The notes under the pieces were generated by a model. The model was not told the origin of the DNA. It worked only from the letters and a program-made list of their open reading frames with translations, and searched no databases. Below are positions 22,948-34,820 of a stretch of DNA of 64,000 nucleotides, in pieces (the stretch's first letter is position 1; the number at the start of each line of letters is the position of its first letter). Position numbers and translations under genes: made by a program. The stretch spans positions 23,919,001 to 23,983,000 of the forward strand of contig OZ005611.1 of NCBI GenBank assembly GCA_963930655.1, read 5' to 3'. This DNA is from Myrica gale (Eukaryota > Streptophyta > Magnoliopsida > Fagales > Myricaceae).

Positions 22948-25900
22948 TGGCTATGTTGTCGTTCAGTTCTCTGCCACTGGGGTTCAGATTTAGGCCGACG
23001 GACGAGGAGCTGATCGACTACTACTTGAGGTCGAAGATCAATGGAAAGGAGAGGGATGTTTTGGTTATTCGTGAGATTGATGTTTGTAAATGGGAGCCCT
23101 GGGATTTGCCCGGTATGACTCTTCTTCCTTATCGTCATGACTCATAATCATACGCTCAAATTATTACGTTTCATGTTTTTTGTTTTTTTTTTTACTTCTT
23201 CAGTGTTGGATCGGTAGGAGAATTGGGGATTTCAGTTTTGGTTGGTTCAATTTAGCCATTTGATTGTTGCAATTATATTCTAGATTCTGCTGAGTTGTTT
23301 TTGTATATTACTATACTATACTAATTTAATTTAATTTAATTTGGTATTTTTGCGTAGATGATTGCTGTCTCTCTATGTGAGGATTTGCGTTGAATTGGTT
23401 TCGGAATTTTAGCCCCAAAGAAATGGTATCGGAATATGGAGATGACAAATCATTTAGCATATCTTCCTTGGACGATCTGATTTCTCATTTTGCACCTAGA
23501 ATTTTGTAAACTTTATTGTTTTTGTAGTTGACGGATGTCTTATATTAGCTGAATCCGGTATTAGCATTTCCGGAATTTCATTTAGAGTGATGAAAAAATG
23601 TAGTTGCTACGTATCATGAAGTTGTCACATAACGTAACCTATGTTATCGATTTGTTGTTTAGCAAGTATTTAATGTTCCCATGTGATTTCACATTTTGGG
23701 CCTCAACATGGCGCTTATTTCCTTTGGTGTAGATTTATCAGCGATCGAGACGAAGGATCCGGAGTGGTTCTTTTTCTGTCCACAGGACCGGAAGTACCCA
23801 AATGGACATCGATGGAACAGGGCAACAATTGCTGGGTACTGGAAGGCAACTGGTAAGGATCGGAAAATTAAGTCTGGAGCAAGCTTGATTGGAATGAAGA
23901 AGACCCTGGTCTTTTATACGGGGCGTGCCCCTAAGGGCAAAAGAACCAATTGGGTAATGCACGAGTACCGCACTACCCTAAAGGAACTTGATGGCACTAA
24001 CCCTGGTCAGGTTGGTTTTTCTCTTGCCGTATTGCTTTTGCTGTTCATTTTGCGTGGTAAGTCGATTAGTGATGTTTAATTGAGATTTTTTCTTGAGTGA
24101 AGGCTCAACAATTTGTTAAAATTCTAATCACCAGTGGGGTTTAACATTATTTCCTGATCTGTTTAATTAAGTGATATAAGCGAGTTGTTCTTACTTTCTA
24201 AGAAGTAGGTGTTGGTACGTGTGTCCCATAGAAATTCACCTAGTGCACCGTTGTTATAATCTCATGATATGAAACAAGTATAATTTGAGTTGGTCACCAA
24301 ACGTTTGAAATGCAAAACTCATAGTTTTCCATGAAACATGTTACCTGGTCTCTAGATTTCTGTGTTTAGCCAAGTGAATGACAATTGTCGAGTATGGATC
24401 GGTTTCTTTTTCTCCTTCTGTCCCCCCCCCCTTTTTGATACGTACTTTTGTTGATGATTCTTTTTATTCAAATTTAAGTAGATGCCTCTTTCTTCCTTCT
24501 GCTATAGAAAATGTGCTTCTTCAAACACCTAGAATACCTCAAATGGCTTTGTAGAACAACCTTCTACATTTTGTTAATATTAGTTTTCTGACACATTCCC
24601 AATTTGCTATGCAATTTTCGGTTTTGCTCTGGCATTGCTGTTATTTTACCTACCCTCACTTTGTTGGTTAAATTTGCTCAGAGTGCCTTTGTCCTTTGCC
24701 GTTTATTCAAGAAGCAAGATGAGAGTATCGAATGTTTGAATGGTGATGAAGCTGAACTAGCTGTTTCTTCTCCTACAACAGCCAAATCTTCACCTGAAGA
24801 TACGCAATCTGAAGTAGCTCTTGATCCAGCATCTCCGCCCCTTGGAGTGCAAGCTAAAAATAATAAAGCAAGAGTTGACTGTTCTCCTGCAGAAAATTCT
24901 GATGGAATTTCGTTTGACACCGTAGCACCTGTCAAGTGTTACAGCAATGACTCCATGCTGGAAAATAAAGTGGCAGAATTGCCAGAGGTTAGAAAGAAAC
25001 CGAGTAACTGCTTAGAATAACTTGCATGTGACTGGAAATCAGACATGCCGGTAACTAAATAAGTACTTATCATGTTTGTTCAATGTTTCTTTCCGTAGGT
25101 TGATCTGCAGTTGGAGGAAGACTTTAACATGTTTCATGACCCACTTCCATGGGCAATTGATGGCAAAATTTTCTCTCCATCACACTCACAGATGCAGGAG
25201 CTAGGATCTTCCGACATGAATTACCTTACCACCAGTGACTTGAACAATGATCATATTGGGGTGCAGTTTCTACATGGCTCAAATGAGCCAGATCCCTATA
25301 TGTCGGAGTTCCTGGATTCTATTTTAAATAGTAACCCAGATGAGCACTCATATGATGGATCCAGCAATCAAAAGAATCTGGCTTTTGCAGGTCAGACCCC
25401 AATGAATGTTGTATCTATTAAGGGCAATGGATCATGCAGTGGGTCAGATACAGAAGGGGTCAATTCACTGGTAAGTTGAGGCTCTTAAGACGCTATAGAA
25501 TTAAGTGATCTTGCATATTCCCACCATATTTTGAGTAACGTCATTTGGTGGCTTAACTGCTGTGAGTTGCTGTACTACTCTTTGGATACATTTCAATTCA
25601 ATGTGGGTTAGTTGTGTTTTTTTTCTTGATTAAACTGGTCTATATTGAGTAACGTTGCATTTGTCGTTTTCAATAGCTTGAGCTACAAGGTGCTCTGTGG
25701 TCTGAGGAGATCATTGGAAAGGCTCCGTTAAAGGTGGAAACAACTCCAGAAGATTACGGTGCAGTGTCTTCTGAGTATAACGTGGATGACCAAATTAGAG
25801 GTCTGGCTTTTCGACATAATGAATCTTACATGCCGGAAGCTTTCTCATCTACTGGTGCTGCAGACCAAATAAATGATTGTTGTCTCTTGGAATCAAGCAA

Positions 25901-26440
25901 TCATTTGGGTGCAGTTGCTGGTGGCGAGATTGGAACTGGAATCAGGATAAGGGCTCGGAAACCACAAAATCCACAACGCATTGAGAACACTGTGATGCAG
26001 GGTTTTGTGGCACAGGGCACCGCCCCAAGAAGATTGCGTTTGCAGCGTAATTTGCAAATGCAGTCACCTAACCGCAGCCCAATATCTTTAGATTTGAACT
26101 GCGCGCCAGAAGACCAGGAATTAAAACCAATTACTGCAGAGGTGAGAATTCTGTTATGTGAAATATTTTAAACTTGCGATGATAGATATACATGGTATGT
26201 GGAGTTCATTGAAAGGTGAATGTGCAGGATGCAAAAGCTTCAGAAAAGCTTGTTCTTGTTGGCGGACCTGGTGCTGCTGCTGCTGCTGCTAGTCGTGCAT
26301 TGAGTGAACCAAAAACTATCCATTATTTAAAGGCTGGTCGAGTTCGTCACCAAATCTGGTCAATTGCTTTTAAGGTAGCAGGGGTCGTAGTGTTGTTCAT
26401 AGTCTCCATTAGCATTTTGGGAGGTCTTAAATTTTCATGA
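22947..26440 (+). CDS. Membrane-tethered NAC transcription factor (NTL type), 6 exons
   Basis: Exons: 22947-23112, 23733-24010, 24682-24987, 25099-25470, 25677-26141, 26228-26440; phases agree, 599 residues. The NAC domain (about residues 9-160) is complete: [19 protein letters not shown], then [40 protein letters not shown], the [10 protein letters not shown] block and [20 protein letters not shown]. The middle is acidic and Ser-rich, as in activation domains. The last exon ends with one hydrophobic span (about 579-596, [18 protein letters not shown]) preceded by basic residues. This tail anchor marks the NTL group, which is held in ER or plasma membrane and released by proteolysis under stress. 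The sequence is closest, from memory, to the NAC062/NAC091 type. The exon 3 donor (GAG|GTTAGA) is weak; skipping it would stop at 25018-25020 and give a soluble protein. Confidence 0.93.
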
Positions 26441-27378
26441 TACTTGGGAGACCTTTTGTGCATATAGTTGGTCCCAGTTTTTGTTATTTTTTTTCCTTTT
26501 TGGGGTTGGGATCTCTAATTAGGCGTACGAGGATAGAATTATTAGTAGGTTTTGTTAATGTAGTAATTATGAACTACCGATGTATACCCAGCTTAGACTA
26601 AAAGTTCCATCTGTGTATGTATAACACCTTCACTTGCGGCATATGAGCTATACAGAGATATATTTTGCTTTCTTTGATGATGCGCTTCCAAATTTGTAAA
26701 CGCATGCTTTGGTATGGTTACCTCACGGTCTCATTTAAGCAAACAAAATGCTCGTATAACGGACCATAAATCTCCAAGACAAAAATACCAAAATGCTCCT
26801 TTAACTCTATTTCATTAATCTGTTTGATCTTATAAGTGCATTTTGGTCTATTCACATTAATTTTTACTTAATAGCCAAAATATTATGAGTCTTTGATTGA
26901 AGAATAAGGGTGTATAGGATTGTTTTATATTATCTGCTGCTAGCATTAGGTTTTAGGTTTTGATGAAGTGAGACTTTATAAGCATGTCAAACATCACAAA
27001 ATAATTTTTTAAAAAAATAATCAAATACTAAAAAAAAATTTGTTTTCTAAATTTTTTTAATGAAAACTTATTACATAGTTTTACAACCAAATAAATCACA
27101 TAAAAATAAATTAATTGATTGTTAAAATTTTATAGTGTTGGAATTAGTGAAAAAGTGAAAAATAATTTGAATTAATTTTTTATATTTATTTAGAGTGAGA
27201 AGTGGTGATTTGATATATAGAAAGAATTTTTAAAATTATTTTATTAGATCCAAAATTTTGATTTTATAAATAAGATAAATATTATAAATTATCTATTAAA
27301 ATTAACTTTAGTACAACCAAAATACTGGAGGCCGCTTCCTTCGAACCTAAGTTTTTCGTAGTGGCCAGTGGTCCCACA
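26441..27378. other. 3' flank of the NAC gene and AT-rich spacer
   Basis: Contains the presumed 3' UTR. At about 27117-27260 there is a degraded copy of MITE family A (TTGTTAAAATTTTATAGTG, AGTGAAAAAGTGAAAAATAA). No gene. Confidence 0.4.
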
Positions 27379-27871
27379 TAGGGCTGAAAAACCGGAATGC
27401 GGTCCGGTTTTTTGGACCGCATTCGCATTCGGGTCCTAGTATATTAAAGGACCGGACCGGACCACTTATAAGTGGTCCGGTCCGGTCCGATTTTACTAAA
27501 TGCGGTCCGGTCCGGACCACTTAAGTGGTTCGGACCGGTTTTAATTTTTTTTCCAATTTTTTATTTTTTTAAAATTTTTTCTAAATTTTTTTAGGTTAAT
27601 TTCAAAGGGGGAAGTGCATATAAAAATGTTAAGTTTTAGTTTAGATTAAAATTAAACGTTTTAAGTTTATAATTTGTATTAAAAATGATAAGAAAAATAA
27701 TTTTTTTAATAAATGCGGTCCGGTCCGGACCATATTTATTAAAAAAGAGGACCGGACCGGATAACCGGACTTATTCGGTCCGGTTCGGACCGCATTTTAA
27801 GATTTAGGACCGGATCGGACAGTAAATCTGATCCGATTTTCCGGTCCGCGGTCCGATTGTGTTCACCCCTA
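27379..27871. mobile_element. hAT-type non-autonomous element rich in GGTCCGGACC palindromes, copy 1
   Basis: The ends are TAGGGCTGAAAAACCGG at 27379 and, inverted, TGTTCACCCCTA at 27871. The flanks are GTCCCACA and ATCCCACG, an 8-bp duplication matching at six central positions. The interior consists of many GGACCGGACC / GGTCCGGTCC units in both orientations, separated by an AT-rich centre. It is a longer relative of the element at 31780. Confidence 0.7.
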
Positions 27872-28355
27872 ATCCCACGCTTGCCCACCCACTTTTGATT
27901 ATGTTGTCCGTCGTTTTCAAACTCTGTTTTCGTCGTTTATCTTTCTTTTTCTTTTTTACTACCCTCGTCCAAAATTCTTCACCAATTATTAACCATTGAT
28001 GAATCTTTCATAAAAAAGCAGATTTTAAAGGGTCCAATAGTCAATGAATTAATCATGAAAAGTAAACGACTTCGTCCTTTAATAATAGGAAAAAATACAA
28101 ATTTTCACCAATAAATTATCATATATTTTATACTTTACACTTTAAATTACACACCTAACTACTAATTTTTATAACACACAAGTACCATTATAAACTACTT
28201 AGAACCGAAAATAATTTAGGACTGAACTCGCTGTCCACGTTGTAGCCGGTAAGCTGAGAGTCAGAAAGGACCCCACTTCATCCAGTAAATACATGGTACA
28301 TTGAAAAAGTTGAGACTTGTATATTTGAATAGTCCCACTTGCTCGTGCTTTTTTC
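27872..28355. other. Intergenic spacer
   Basis: Holds a fragment related to the arms of the MITE at 18030 (about 28085-28200: ACACACCTAACTACTAATTTTTA). No gene recognised. Confidence 0.4.
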
Positions 28356-28359
28356 ACTA

Positions 28360-28542
28360 CGGTACGTTCGAGGGTGAAAATTTTGTGTATTGAAGTTTGA
28401 AAAATATTATAAAGTAAAGATATATTATGAGAGTTGGTGAAAAAGTAAAGAGAGAAGATTTTTAATAAGTATTATAATGATAAAAAATTATGTGATGAAT
28501 TTTTTATTATTAAACCTAAATTATTGGGTCTCAAACATACCT
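28360..28542. mobile_element. MITE family B, copy 1 (inverted relative to copies 2 and 3)
   Basis: About 183 bp, beginning GGTACGTTCGAGGGTGAAAA and ending near GTCTCAAACATACC. The interior GAGAGTTGGTGAAAAAGTAA and AATTATGTGATGAATTTTTT are the reverse complement of blocks in the copies at 29299 and 62695. Confidence 0.65.
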
Positions 28543-29298
28543 GTAACATTTGCCTGTTTATAGTTTTTGAGACTTAACTAGAAAATAAACGAAAACAAAT
28601 GGATTCGTTTGACGTTAACGATTAGTATTAACAGTTGAAGCAGAAGGATTATCTTGATACCAAATTTATCATTCTAAGGTCCAAATGAACTATATTGGTA
28701 TCTGAAGAACCAAATTGATATTTTAATAAAATCTAGGAGGACTTAATGGCAAACTTCCTTTATAAGTTAGATAGGTCACTAGGTCATGGGTGCTGGGAAT
28801 GGACTGGTGCAAAGTGAAGGAGCGTAAAGTCGTATAAAAAGAGGGTTAAGATTTTAAAATACAAATCAACGTTCAATAAATCGCCACCTGATTTTTGAGC
28901 ACAGCTCTGAGCCATTTGTATTTCGGGCAATTAGGACTCTTAGTCCTATTAGGAATTAGTGGGGTGTACCTTGTCTTTTATGAAAAGTAGTGATATGATG
29001 GAGAAATAAGGATTATATTGTAATTTTTATTGTGTTAAAATTTTAAGAAGTGTAAAATTTTAGTAAACAAACATAGTCTCCTATTAGGAATATAAGAGTT
29101 GGTCTCCCTTATTAGATAAGGGGTATCTTATCTTCATTCAACTGATGATTAGTTAAATAATAGATCTCTTCCGAATATGTAAGAGAGGTGAGACCCAAAG
29201 GAATCCCACATGGGTTTTATCTCCTTAATGAGTTATGGAGGTGGTTATGAGGGTCATTAGGCCCCAAACTCTTTATAGTATTGGGATGATCATATAAT

Positions 29299-29482
29299 GG
29301 GTATGTTTGGTGCCCAAATATTTGGGTTTAATCATAAAAAATTCACCACATAATTTTTTATTATTATAATACTTATTAAAAATCTTCTCTCTCTTTACTT
29401 TTTCACCAACTCTCATAACATATCTTTACTTTATAATATTTCCCAAACCTCAATACTCAAAATTTTCACCCTCAAACATCCT
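29299..29482. mobile_element. MITE family B, copy 2
   Basis: About 184 bp from GGGTATGTTTGGTGCCCAAA to CACCCTCAAACATCC. It includes AATTCACCACATAATTTTTT and CTTTTTCACCAACTCTCATA, near-identical to the copy at 62695. Confidence 0.7.
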
Positions 29483-29640
29483 CATTATTCCTTTAATAGC
29501 CCTTAGCCCCTCTCATTCAGTGATTGGGCAAACTAAGAGTGTCTTTTCATTGTTTGGCCCAGTAACGGATAGGGCATGGAGGGGTTTAAAGTTTAAAATA
29601 AGTTCAGAGAAAGGGGCATACCTGTGGTGTATAACTTCAA

Positions 29641-29918
29641 CCGATCAAGTTCTAACTTGGATTTTTTGGAGATTCGACCAAGCCCTTGGTTTTGGCGACC
29701 AAGTTGCAACTTGGGTTTTGTGGAGATTCGACCAAGCTTTTAGCTTGGAGACCAAGTTCGAATTTTGCTTTTGTGGAGATTTGACCAAGTTCTAAGATGG
29801 ATTTTGTGGAGATTCGACAAAGCTCTTGGCTTGGCGACCAAGTTCCAACTTGGGTTTTGTGGAGCTCATCCGACCAAGTTCCAACTTGGATATTGACGCT
29901 TGTGGAGATCGACTAGGT
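29641..29918 (+). repeat. Minisatellite with GACCAAGTT...AACTTGG units
   Basis: Units of about 40 and 80 bp alternate: TGTGGAGATTCGACCAAG, then a short variable stretch, then GCGACCAAGTTCCAACTTGG. The word CCAAGTT-N(0-3)-AACTTGG is itself a small palindrome and is repeated at least five times. One frame reads as repeats of W-R-F-D-Q-A but stops at 29795 and has no family match. Confidence 0.75.
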
Positions 29919-30512
29919 GCCTTAATTATTAGATAAGGTAAAGCTAAAAAATCACTATATTAGATAAGATAAAACAAGATTATATGCTGAGGTAAAACAA
30001 AATTATCAGGTTAGATAAATAGATATATCAATAAGATAAATTTAATCCGTACATGACTTGCTCAGTTTTCACAAACGACCACAATTGATGATGCCAAAGA
30101 TCATCAAGTAATAGAACTATCAGCGAGCCCGAATCTATTGCTTAAATCTGTAGAAAAGAACTGAGGTGGCGTCAAAGGGAAGCCTTCGATGCCTAAGTCA
30201 AAGAGATTATAAAATAATAATATTAGAGCTAATAATCTGAATACCTCAATTAGGCCTGGAGAGGTGCAATCTTACTAGGAATGAACTACTCGGGCAATTA
30301 GTTCTCTTAGTCCTATTAGGAATATGAGAGTTGGTCTCCCTTATTAGATAAGGGTATCTTATCTTTATTCAACTGATGATTAAAGAATAGATCTCTTCCT
30401 AATATGTAGGAGAGGTGGGACCCAAGGCAATCCAACATGAGTTTTATCTCCTTAATGGACTATGTAGGTGGTTTATGAAGGTCATTGTGCTCCAAACTCT
30501 TTACAGTATTAG

Positions 30513-30927
30513 ACCAAACATATATTATTCCATCACCAAGATTTTTTTTTGGTGTCTATTGGAAACCCAAAATCTGCAGACCTTTATAAAAACCTTCAGT
30601 ACCCATAAATGACTGAATGTACAAAGAGAATGGAATTTGTTTTATAAATTGATGAAATATTTTGGCTGAATGTTTGGATGGGCCAATTTTTTTGCCGCAG
30701 GAGCGTGGGTTGTAAAAGTTGTGGAAGAGGCATTCGGATTTTTTTTAAAAAAAAAAAATTGTGATTTTTTTTTAAAAAAATCCGTTTGTGACAGCAAAAA
30801 CAGAGATTGTATTTACCAAAATAATCTAATCCATTTTTTCGCAAAGAACAGTACTGTTTCCTAACCACTCTGTTCCTGGTCAGCGAAGCCATAGTCACCC
30901 ACCATAGTCATAGAATTGCGAGCAAAG
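30513..30927. other. Upstream region of the ILR1-like locus
   Basis: Contains a near-perfect AT hairpin at about 30735-30783: GGATTTTTTTTAAAAA is mirrored by TTTTTAAAAAAATCC. The proximal promoter of the downstream gene should lie here, but no clear TATA box was seen. Confidence 0.4.
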
Positions 30928-31779
30928 ATGGATAGTCGGTTGATCTCCCATGCTCTTGTGATTATTGTGCTTATCTCACTAGATTCTTCTCTAATCCGAA
31001 GCTCTCAGGACTCGGATTACGCAAACCGGCTTCAAAGCTCTGCCAGCAAGACAAAGACCGGTTGGTCTCCAAAAGAAGGCAAATCCACGAACCCCCAGAG
31101 CTCAAATTCGAAGAATACAACACCAGCGTCCTCATCCGCAGAGAACTTGAAAGGCTCGGCATCCCTTATACATACCCACTTGCCAAAACTGGCATGGTTG
31201 CCCCAATTGGCTCGGGTTCTCCCCCTGTCGTGGCTCTTACAGCAGACATGGACGCCCTACCGTTGCAAGTAAATTAGGAATCCAGAAACCCATTTTCTTC
31301 CTCTGTTTTTAAATATTTGGTCTTGCTTTGTTTGAAGCAGGGACTTTTCGCTTTCGGGTATATATATATTTGTAGGCTTTCGGGTATATTTGATATCGAA
31401 TGGTTTATAGGAGCTTGTTGAGTGGGAGCATAAAAGCAAGTTCGATGGTAAAATGCACGGGTGCGGACACTATGTCCACACGACAATGCTCAAGGTTGGT
31501 TTCTTATTGCTACGTCAAAACACGGTGCTCTCTTTCGTTGATTAGTTACACCTTTTTATTCTCTCATGCTTCTGTTCGTCGATCTCAGGTGATTTTAATA
31601 GGTACTAATAACGGTTTCATTCAGTCATTTTTGGCTTAGATCAAATTAGTCAACATATTAATATTTCAATTACTCTTCTTTTTTTTTTTGAATTAATTTG
31701 ATGTTACCTGTCGATAGAACTCAAGTGAATGAAAACTGTTATTATAACCTGTTAGAACCATAATCTTGGCTCTTAGGAG

Positions 31780-32047
31780 TAGGGGTGAAAAACCGGAAAT
31801 GCGGTCCGATCCGGACCGCATTTCCGGTCCTCCTATATTAAAGGACCGGAGTGGTCCGGTCCGGTCCGGTCTTTATGAAATGCGGTCCGTGGTCCAGACC
31901 GGATTTAATTTTAAAAAAATATATATATATTTTTAAAATTTTATTCGCATACTGCGCAAAAATTTATAAACCGGACCAGACCGGACCGCAAATCCGGTCC
32001 GATTTTCCGATCCGGTCCGGTCTACTGTCCGGTTTTGTTCAGCCCTA
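31780..32047. mobile_element. hAT-type non-autonomous element rich in GGTCCGG palindromes, copy 2
   Basis: A perfect 8-bp duplication, CTTAGGAG, flanks it (31772-31779 and 32048-32055). The ends are TAGGGGTGAAAAACCGG and inverted CCGGTTTTGTTCAGCCCTA. It lies in intron 2 of the ILR1-like pseudogene. The interior is built of GGTCCGG/CCGGACC words with an AT-rich centre, as in the longer copy at 27379. Confidence 0.88.
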
Positions 32048-32055
32048 CTTAGGAG

Positions 32056-32813
32056 TGAATCTGCCATGCCTTATACAACAGCCGGACTGTGGGAGATATT
32101 CGTGTGAGATCTGGCACCCAATAAACTAAAGTGCGTATTTTTTTGTCGCCGATCATCTTCATTTCCATGGCAAGTTGAGCGCTTACCAACTGACCTTAGT
32201 TTGTAGCCAGAACTCCAAGCCCGCTGACGGCGGGCATTATCGAGTCAACTTGTTTATGAATCGTATTGATCAAGAGTACCAAACTGAGAAAAGATGGTAG
32301 TAAATCCTTCTTGGATCTCCATGAGGTTCGAGTCTTCGATAAACACTTTCACTTTGGTTAACGGTAGTTTACGGGAACAAATGAAGAACATGGCCTTCAA
32401 GAAAGCCGGAGGACGCTAATTCGTAGCTACAATCCTATTTCCGAAGCAAAAGAACTAAGAGATAATGGTACTTTCCCCTTGATGTTTCTTCTAGATTCCT
32501 AAGACCTATTTCATATTTGTTGTCTTAGTAACAAAAATCCCTCCTGTTTGGCCCACCATCTTTCACTTTTAGTCTTATGGCTGTTCTTTTATCTGAGGCC
32601 TATTATCGTTTAGTATTTATCCAAAAAGGAAAAGGAAAAAAATATTGCATGCCTTAGTCAATTTATATCGCAGTGAAGCCTCTGCAGTAACTATTCTTAA
32701 TACTTCACCTTGATGTCATGTGAAGAGGAAATTGTGACAAGAGATATACCACCATACTGCGAAACATCTAAAGCTATAATATTCCAAACCCTTTTTTTTT
32801 CCTGCTACTGAAG
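32056..32813. other. Remainder of intron 2 of the ILR1-like pseudogene
   Basis: No element with clear ends. The missing C-terminal part of exon 2 of this gene was searched for by eye and not found here. Confidence 0.4.
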
Positions 32814-34820
32814 GGAACTGTAAGGCTTCTTTTCCAACCTGCGGAGGAGGGAGGCGCTGGTGCATCTCACATGATAAAAGAAGGTGCCCTTCAGGATGCT
32901 CAAGCAATATTTGGAATGCACATTGACTGTCAACTACCCACAGGAAGTATAGCATCCGTTTCTGGGCCTGTTGCTGCTGCTACATCCATCTTTGAAGCAA
33001 AAATAGTCGGAAAAGGTGGGCATGCAGCAGGTCCCCACATTAGTGTGGATCCAATTCTTGCTGCATCATTTGCAATTTCGGCACTGCAACAGATCATATC
33101 GAGAGAAACTGATCCCCTCAATAGACAGGTATGCCTCTATCCTCAATCTTTTCATGTAATCTTTCTGAAAAGGAGTTCCACATTGGCGGGTACCTCCTTG
33201 GCCGTTGTTTTTGTACTAATTGGCCTCTCCTTCTGGTACCTTAAGCTTTTGGGTTGTATGCTTTGAAAAATCGGGAAGCATTGCTTCCTTGCAAGGATTC
33301 TTCTTATAAGCTCTGGTTTTATAGTCATCACCCACAGAAGTATATTATATATTTTCCTCTATACTCTCTCTCTCTCTCTCTTCGCCTCTGACTACCTTGT
33401 GGATGTCTTAACCTGTTCTCCTAAAACGTATCTTTCAACTCCAGAATATTTTGGTATAGCTGCCACATGTTATGGCACATTTTCTTTTGTCATCATTACT
33501 AACTATTAGAGGAAGTCTTCAAGCTTGTTATTGGTCTATTTCAAAATCATTCAGCTGTTTGACTATGCAAGAATAAAATTTTGGAAGATATAAAGCATAC
33601 AAATCATCCACTGGGGGCTTACTGCTGATAGCTAGTTTGTATGATGAAGGTGCTTTCTGTTACTTATGTCAGAGGTGGTACTGCGTTGAATGGATTCCAC
33701 CATATGTTGAATTTGGGGGCACTTTGAGAAGTCTCACAACTAAAGGCATTCACCAACTTAGGCATCGGTTGAAAGAGGTACGTACTATACCATAACCTTT
33801 TCACTTTTGGTTTTATAAGAGAATGATTTTGCTGCTCTGTCGTTCACAAGTTAAGAAATTAGTCTCTTTAAGGTACACATAAAGAACCCTTTGTGTCTAT
33901 TGAAAATTATTGCATTCATGTTTTGTATTTCCTTTTAATCCTCCCTGTTTGCCCTGGCTGGGATTGCTATATCTTGTGTCTATATCTTGGTGAAATCAAG
34001 CAACTGAACTTGGTAACATGGAGATAACTTTGGCATTTTTCCACCTTAACACCTAAATTTTTGCATGTTTTGAGTGTTTCCAGATAGACCACATAGGTGT
34101 GAGTAATTATGTTAGCTTTATGGAGTTGACTTAGCTTTCAAGCACATTGTTGTCCCCATAGCTTCTCTTATTTATGTTTTAATTCTTTGCAATGGGGCTT
34201 CATTTTATTGATTTTAGTTGTTCATCGGGTCCATGCATACACATTTGTTTCGCATGTAAAAATCTTCGCTTGAGTGAAGTCACTGGTTTCAAAATCAGTG
34301 ATGTCCATATAAATGGGAGTTGGTTGTAGGTTATTGAAGGGCAAGCAGCGCTGCAGCTGTACACAGATGTATTGCATATGATGACTTCAAAGAAGATTTT
34401 CCTGTATATCCTGCTGCTGTGAATGATGAGAACCTGCATCTGCATGTGAAGAGGGTTAGCAAACTTTTGCTTGGCAGTGAGAATGTCAAGGTTGGCACGA
34501 AAGTGATGGCTGGTGAGGACTTCTCCTTCTATCAAGAACTGATTCTAGGAGTTATGCTTAGTATTGGAATTAGAAACGAGGAGTTGGGTTCAACTCATAC
34601 GCCACATTCCCCTCACTTCTTTGTTGATGAGGTTCCAGTTGGTGCAGCATTACACACCGCTCTTGCCGAGTCATATCTGAGCGAGCACCAAAAGTTAGTC
34701 ATGCAATAAAGATCTCATAGTATGGTACGGATAGCACTAGAGAGTACTTCCATGACACTGTCAGCTGTGAAACTCTATGGATTTAAAGGAAAAATTGTAT
34801 ACACATTGTATGAACAGATG

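Larger units (their letters stand above)
28926..30512 (+). repeat. Direct repeats of ~200-220 bp, 1.2 kb apart (TRIM- or LTR-like), with nested insertions
   Basis: A segment with GGGCAATTAG, GTCCTATTAGGAAT, GAGTTGGTCTCCCTTATTAG, CAACTGATGATTA and CCCAAACTCTTTATAGTATT at about 28926-29285 recurs at about 30292-30512 in the same orientation. The left copy is split by a family A MITE (about 28960-29078), and CCTATTAGGAAT is present on both sides of that insertion. The spacing contains a family B MITE, a minisatellite and A-rich DNA; no gag or pol motif is visible. A terminal-repeat retrotransposon in miniature is the best guess; two separate solo repeats are the alternative. Confidence 0.5.
30928..34709 (+). 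pseudogene. ILR1-like IAA-amino acid hydrolase (M20 amidohydrolase) pseudogene
   Basis: Exon remnants: 30928-31268, 31411-31494, 32814-33128, 33660-33777, 34330-34709. Recognisable blocks are an N-terminal signal peptide, [109 protein letters not shown] and HTPHSPHFFVDE. Intact relatives cleave IAA from amino acids in the ER. Lesions are independent: a frame change in exon 1 near 31058-31066; GCGHDAH of the metal site reads GCGHYVH in exon 2; the end of exon 2 (family block LLGAAKLL and following) is absent; a one-base loss near 33691 in exon 4; and an 8-base insertion near 34345-34352 in exon 5. Splice sites remain readable, so decay is recent. A multi-error assembly is a less likely alternative. 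Confidence 0.85.

Noticed and set aside
29520..29795. 92-codon open frame with WRFDQA repeats as a gene
   Set aside because: The peptide repeat follows from the underlying minisatellite; there is no plausible promoter or family match.
32056..32810. Missing part of ILR1-like exon 2 hidden in the intron
   Set aside because: Reading all three forward frames by eye found no LLGAAKLL-like block; a sensitive protein-to-DNA alignment would be needed to exclude it fully.
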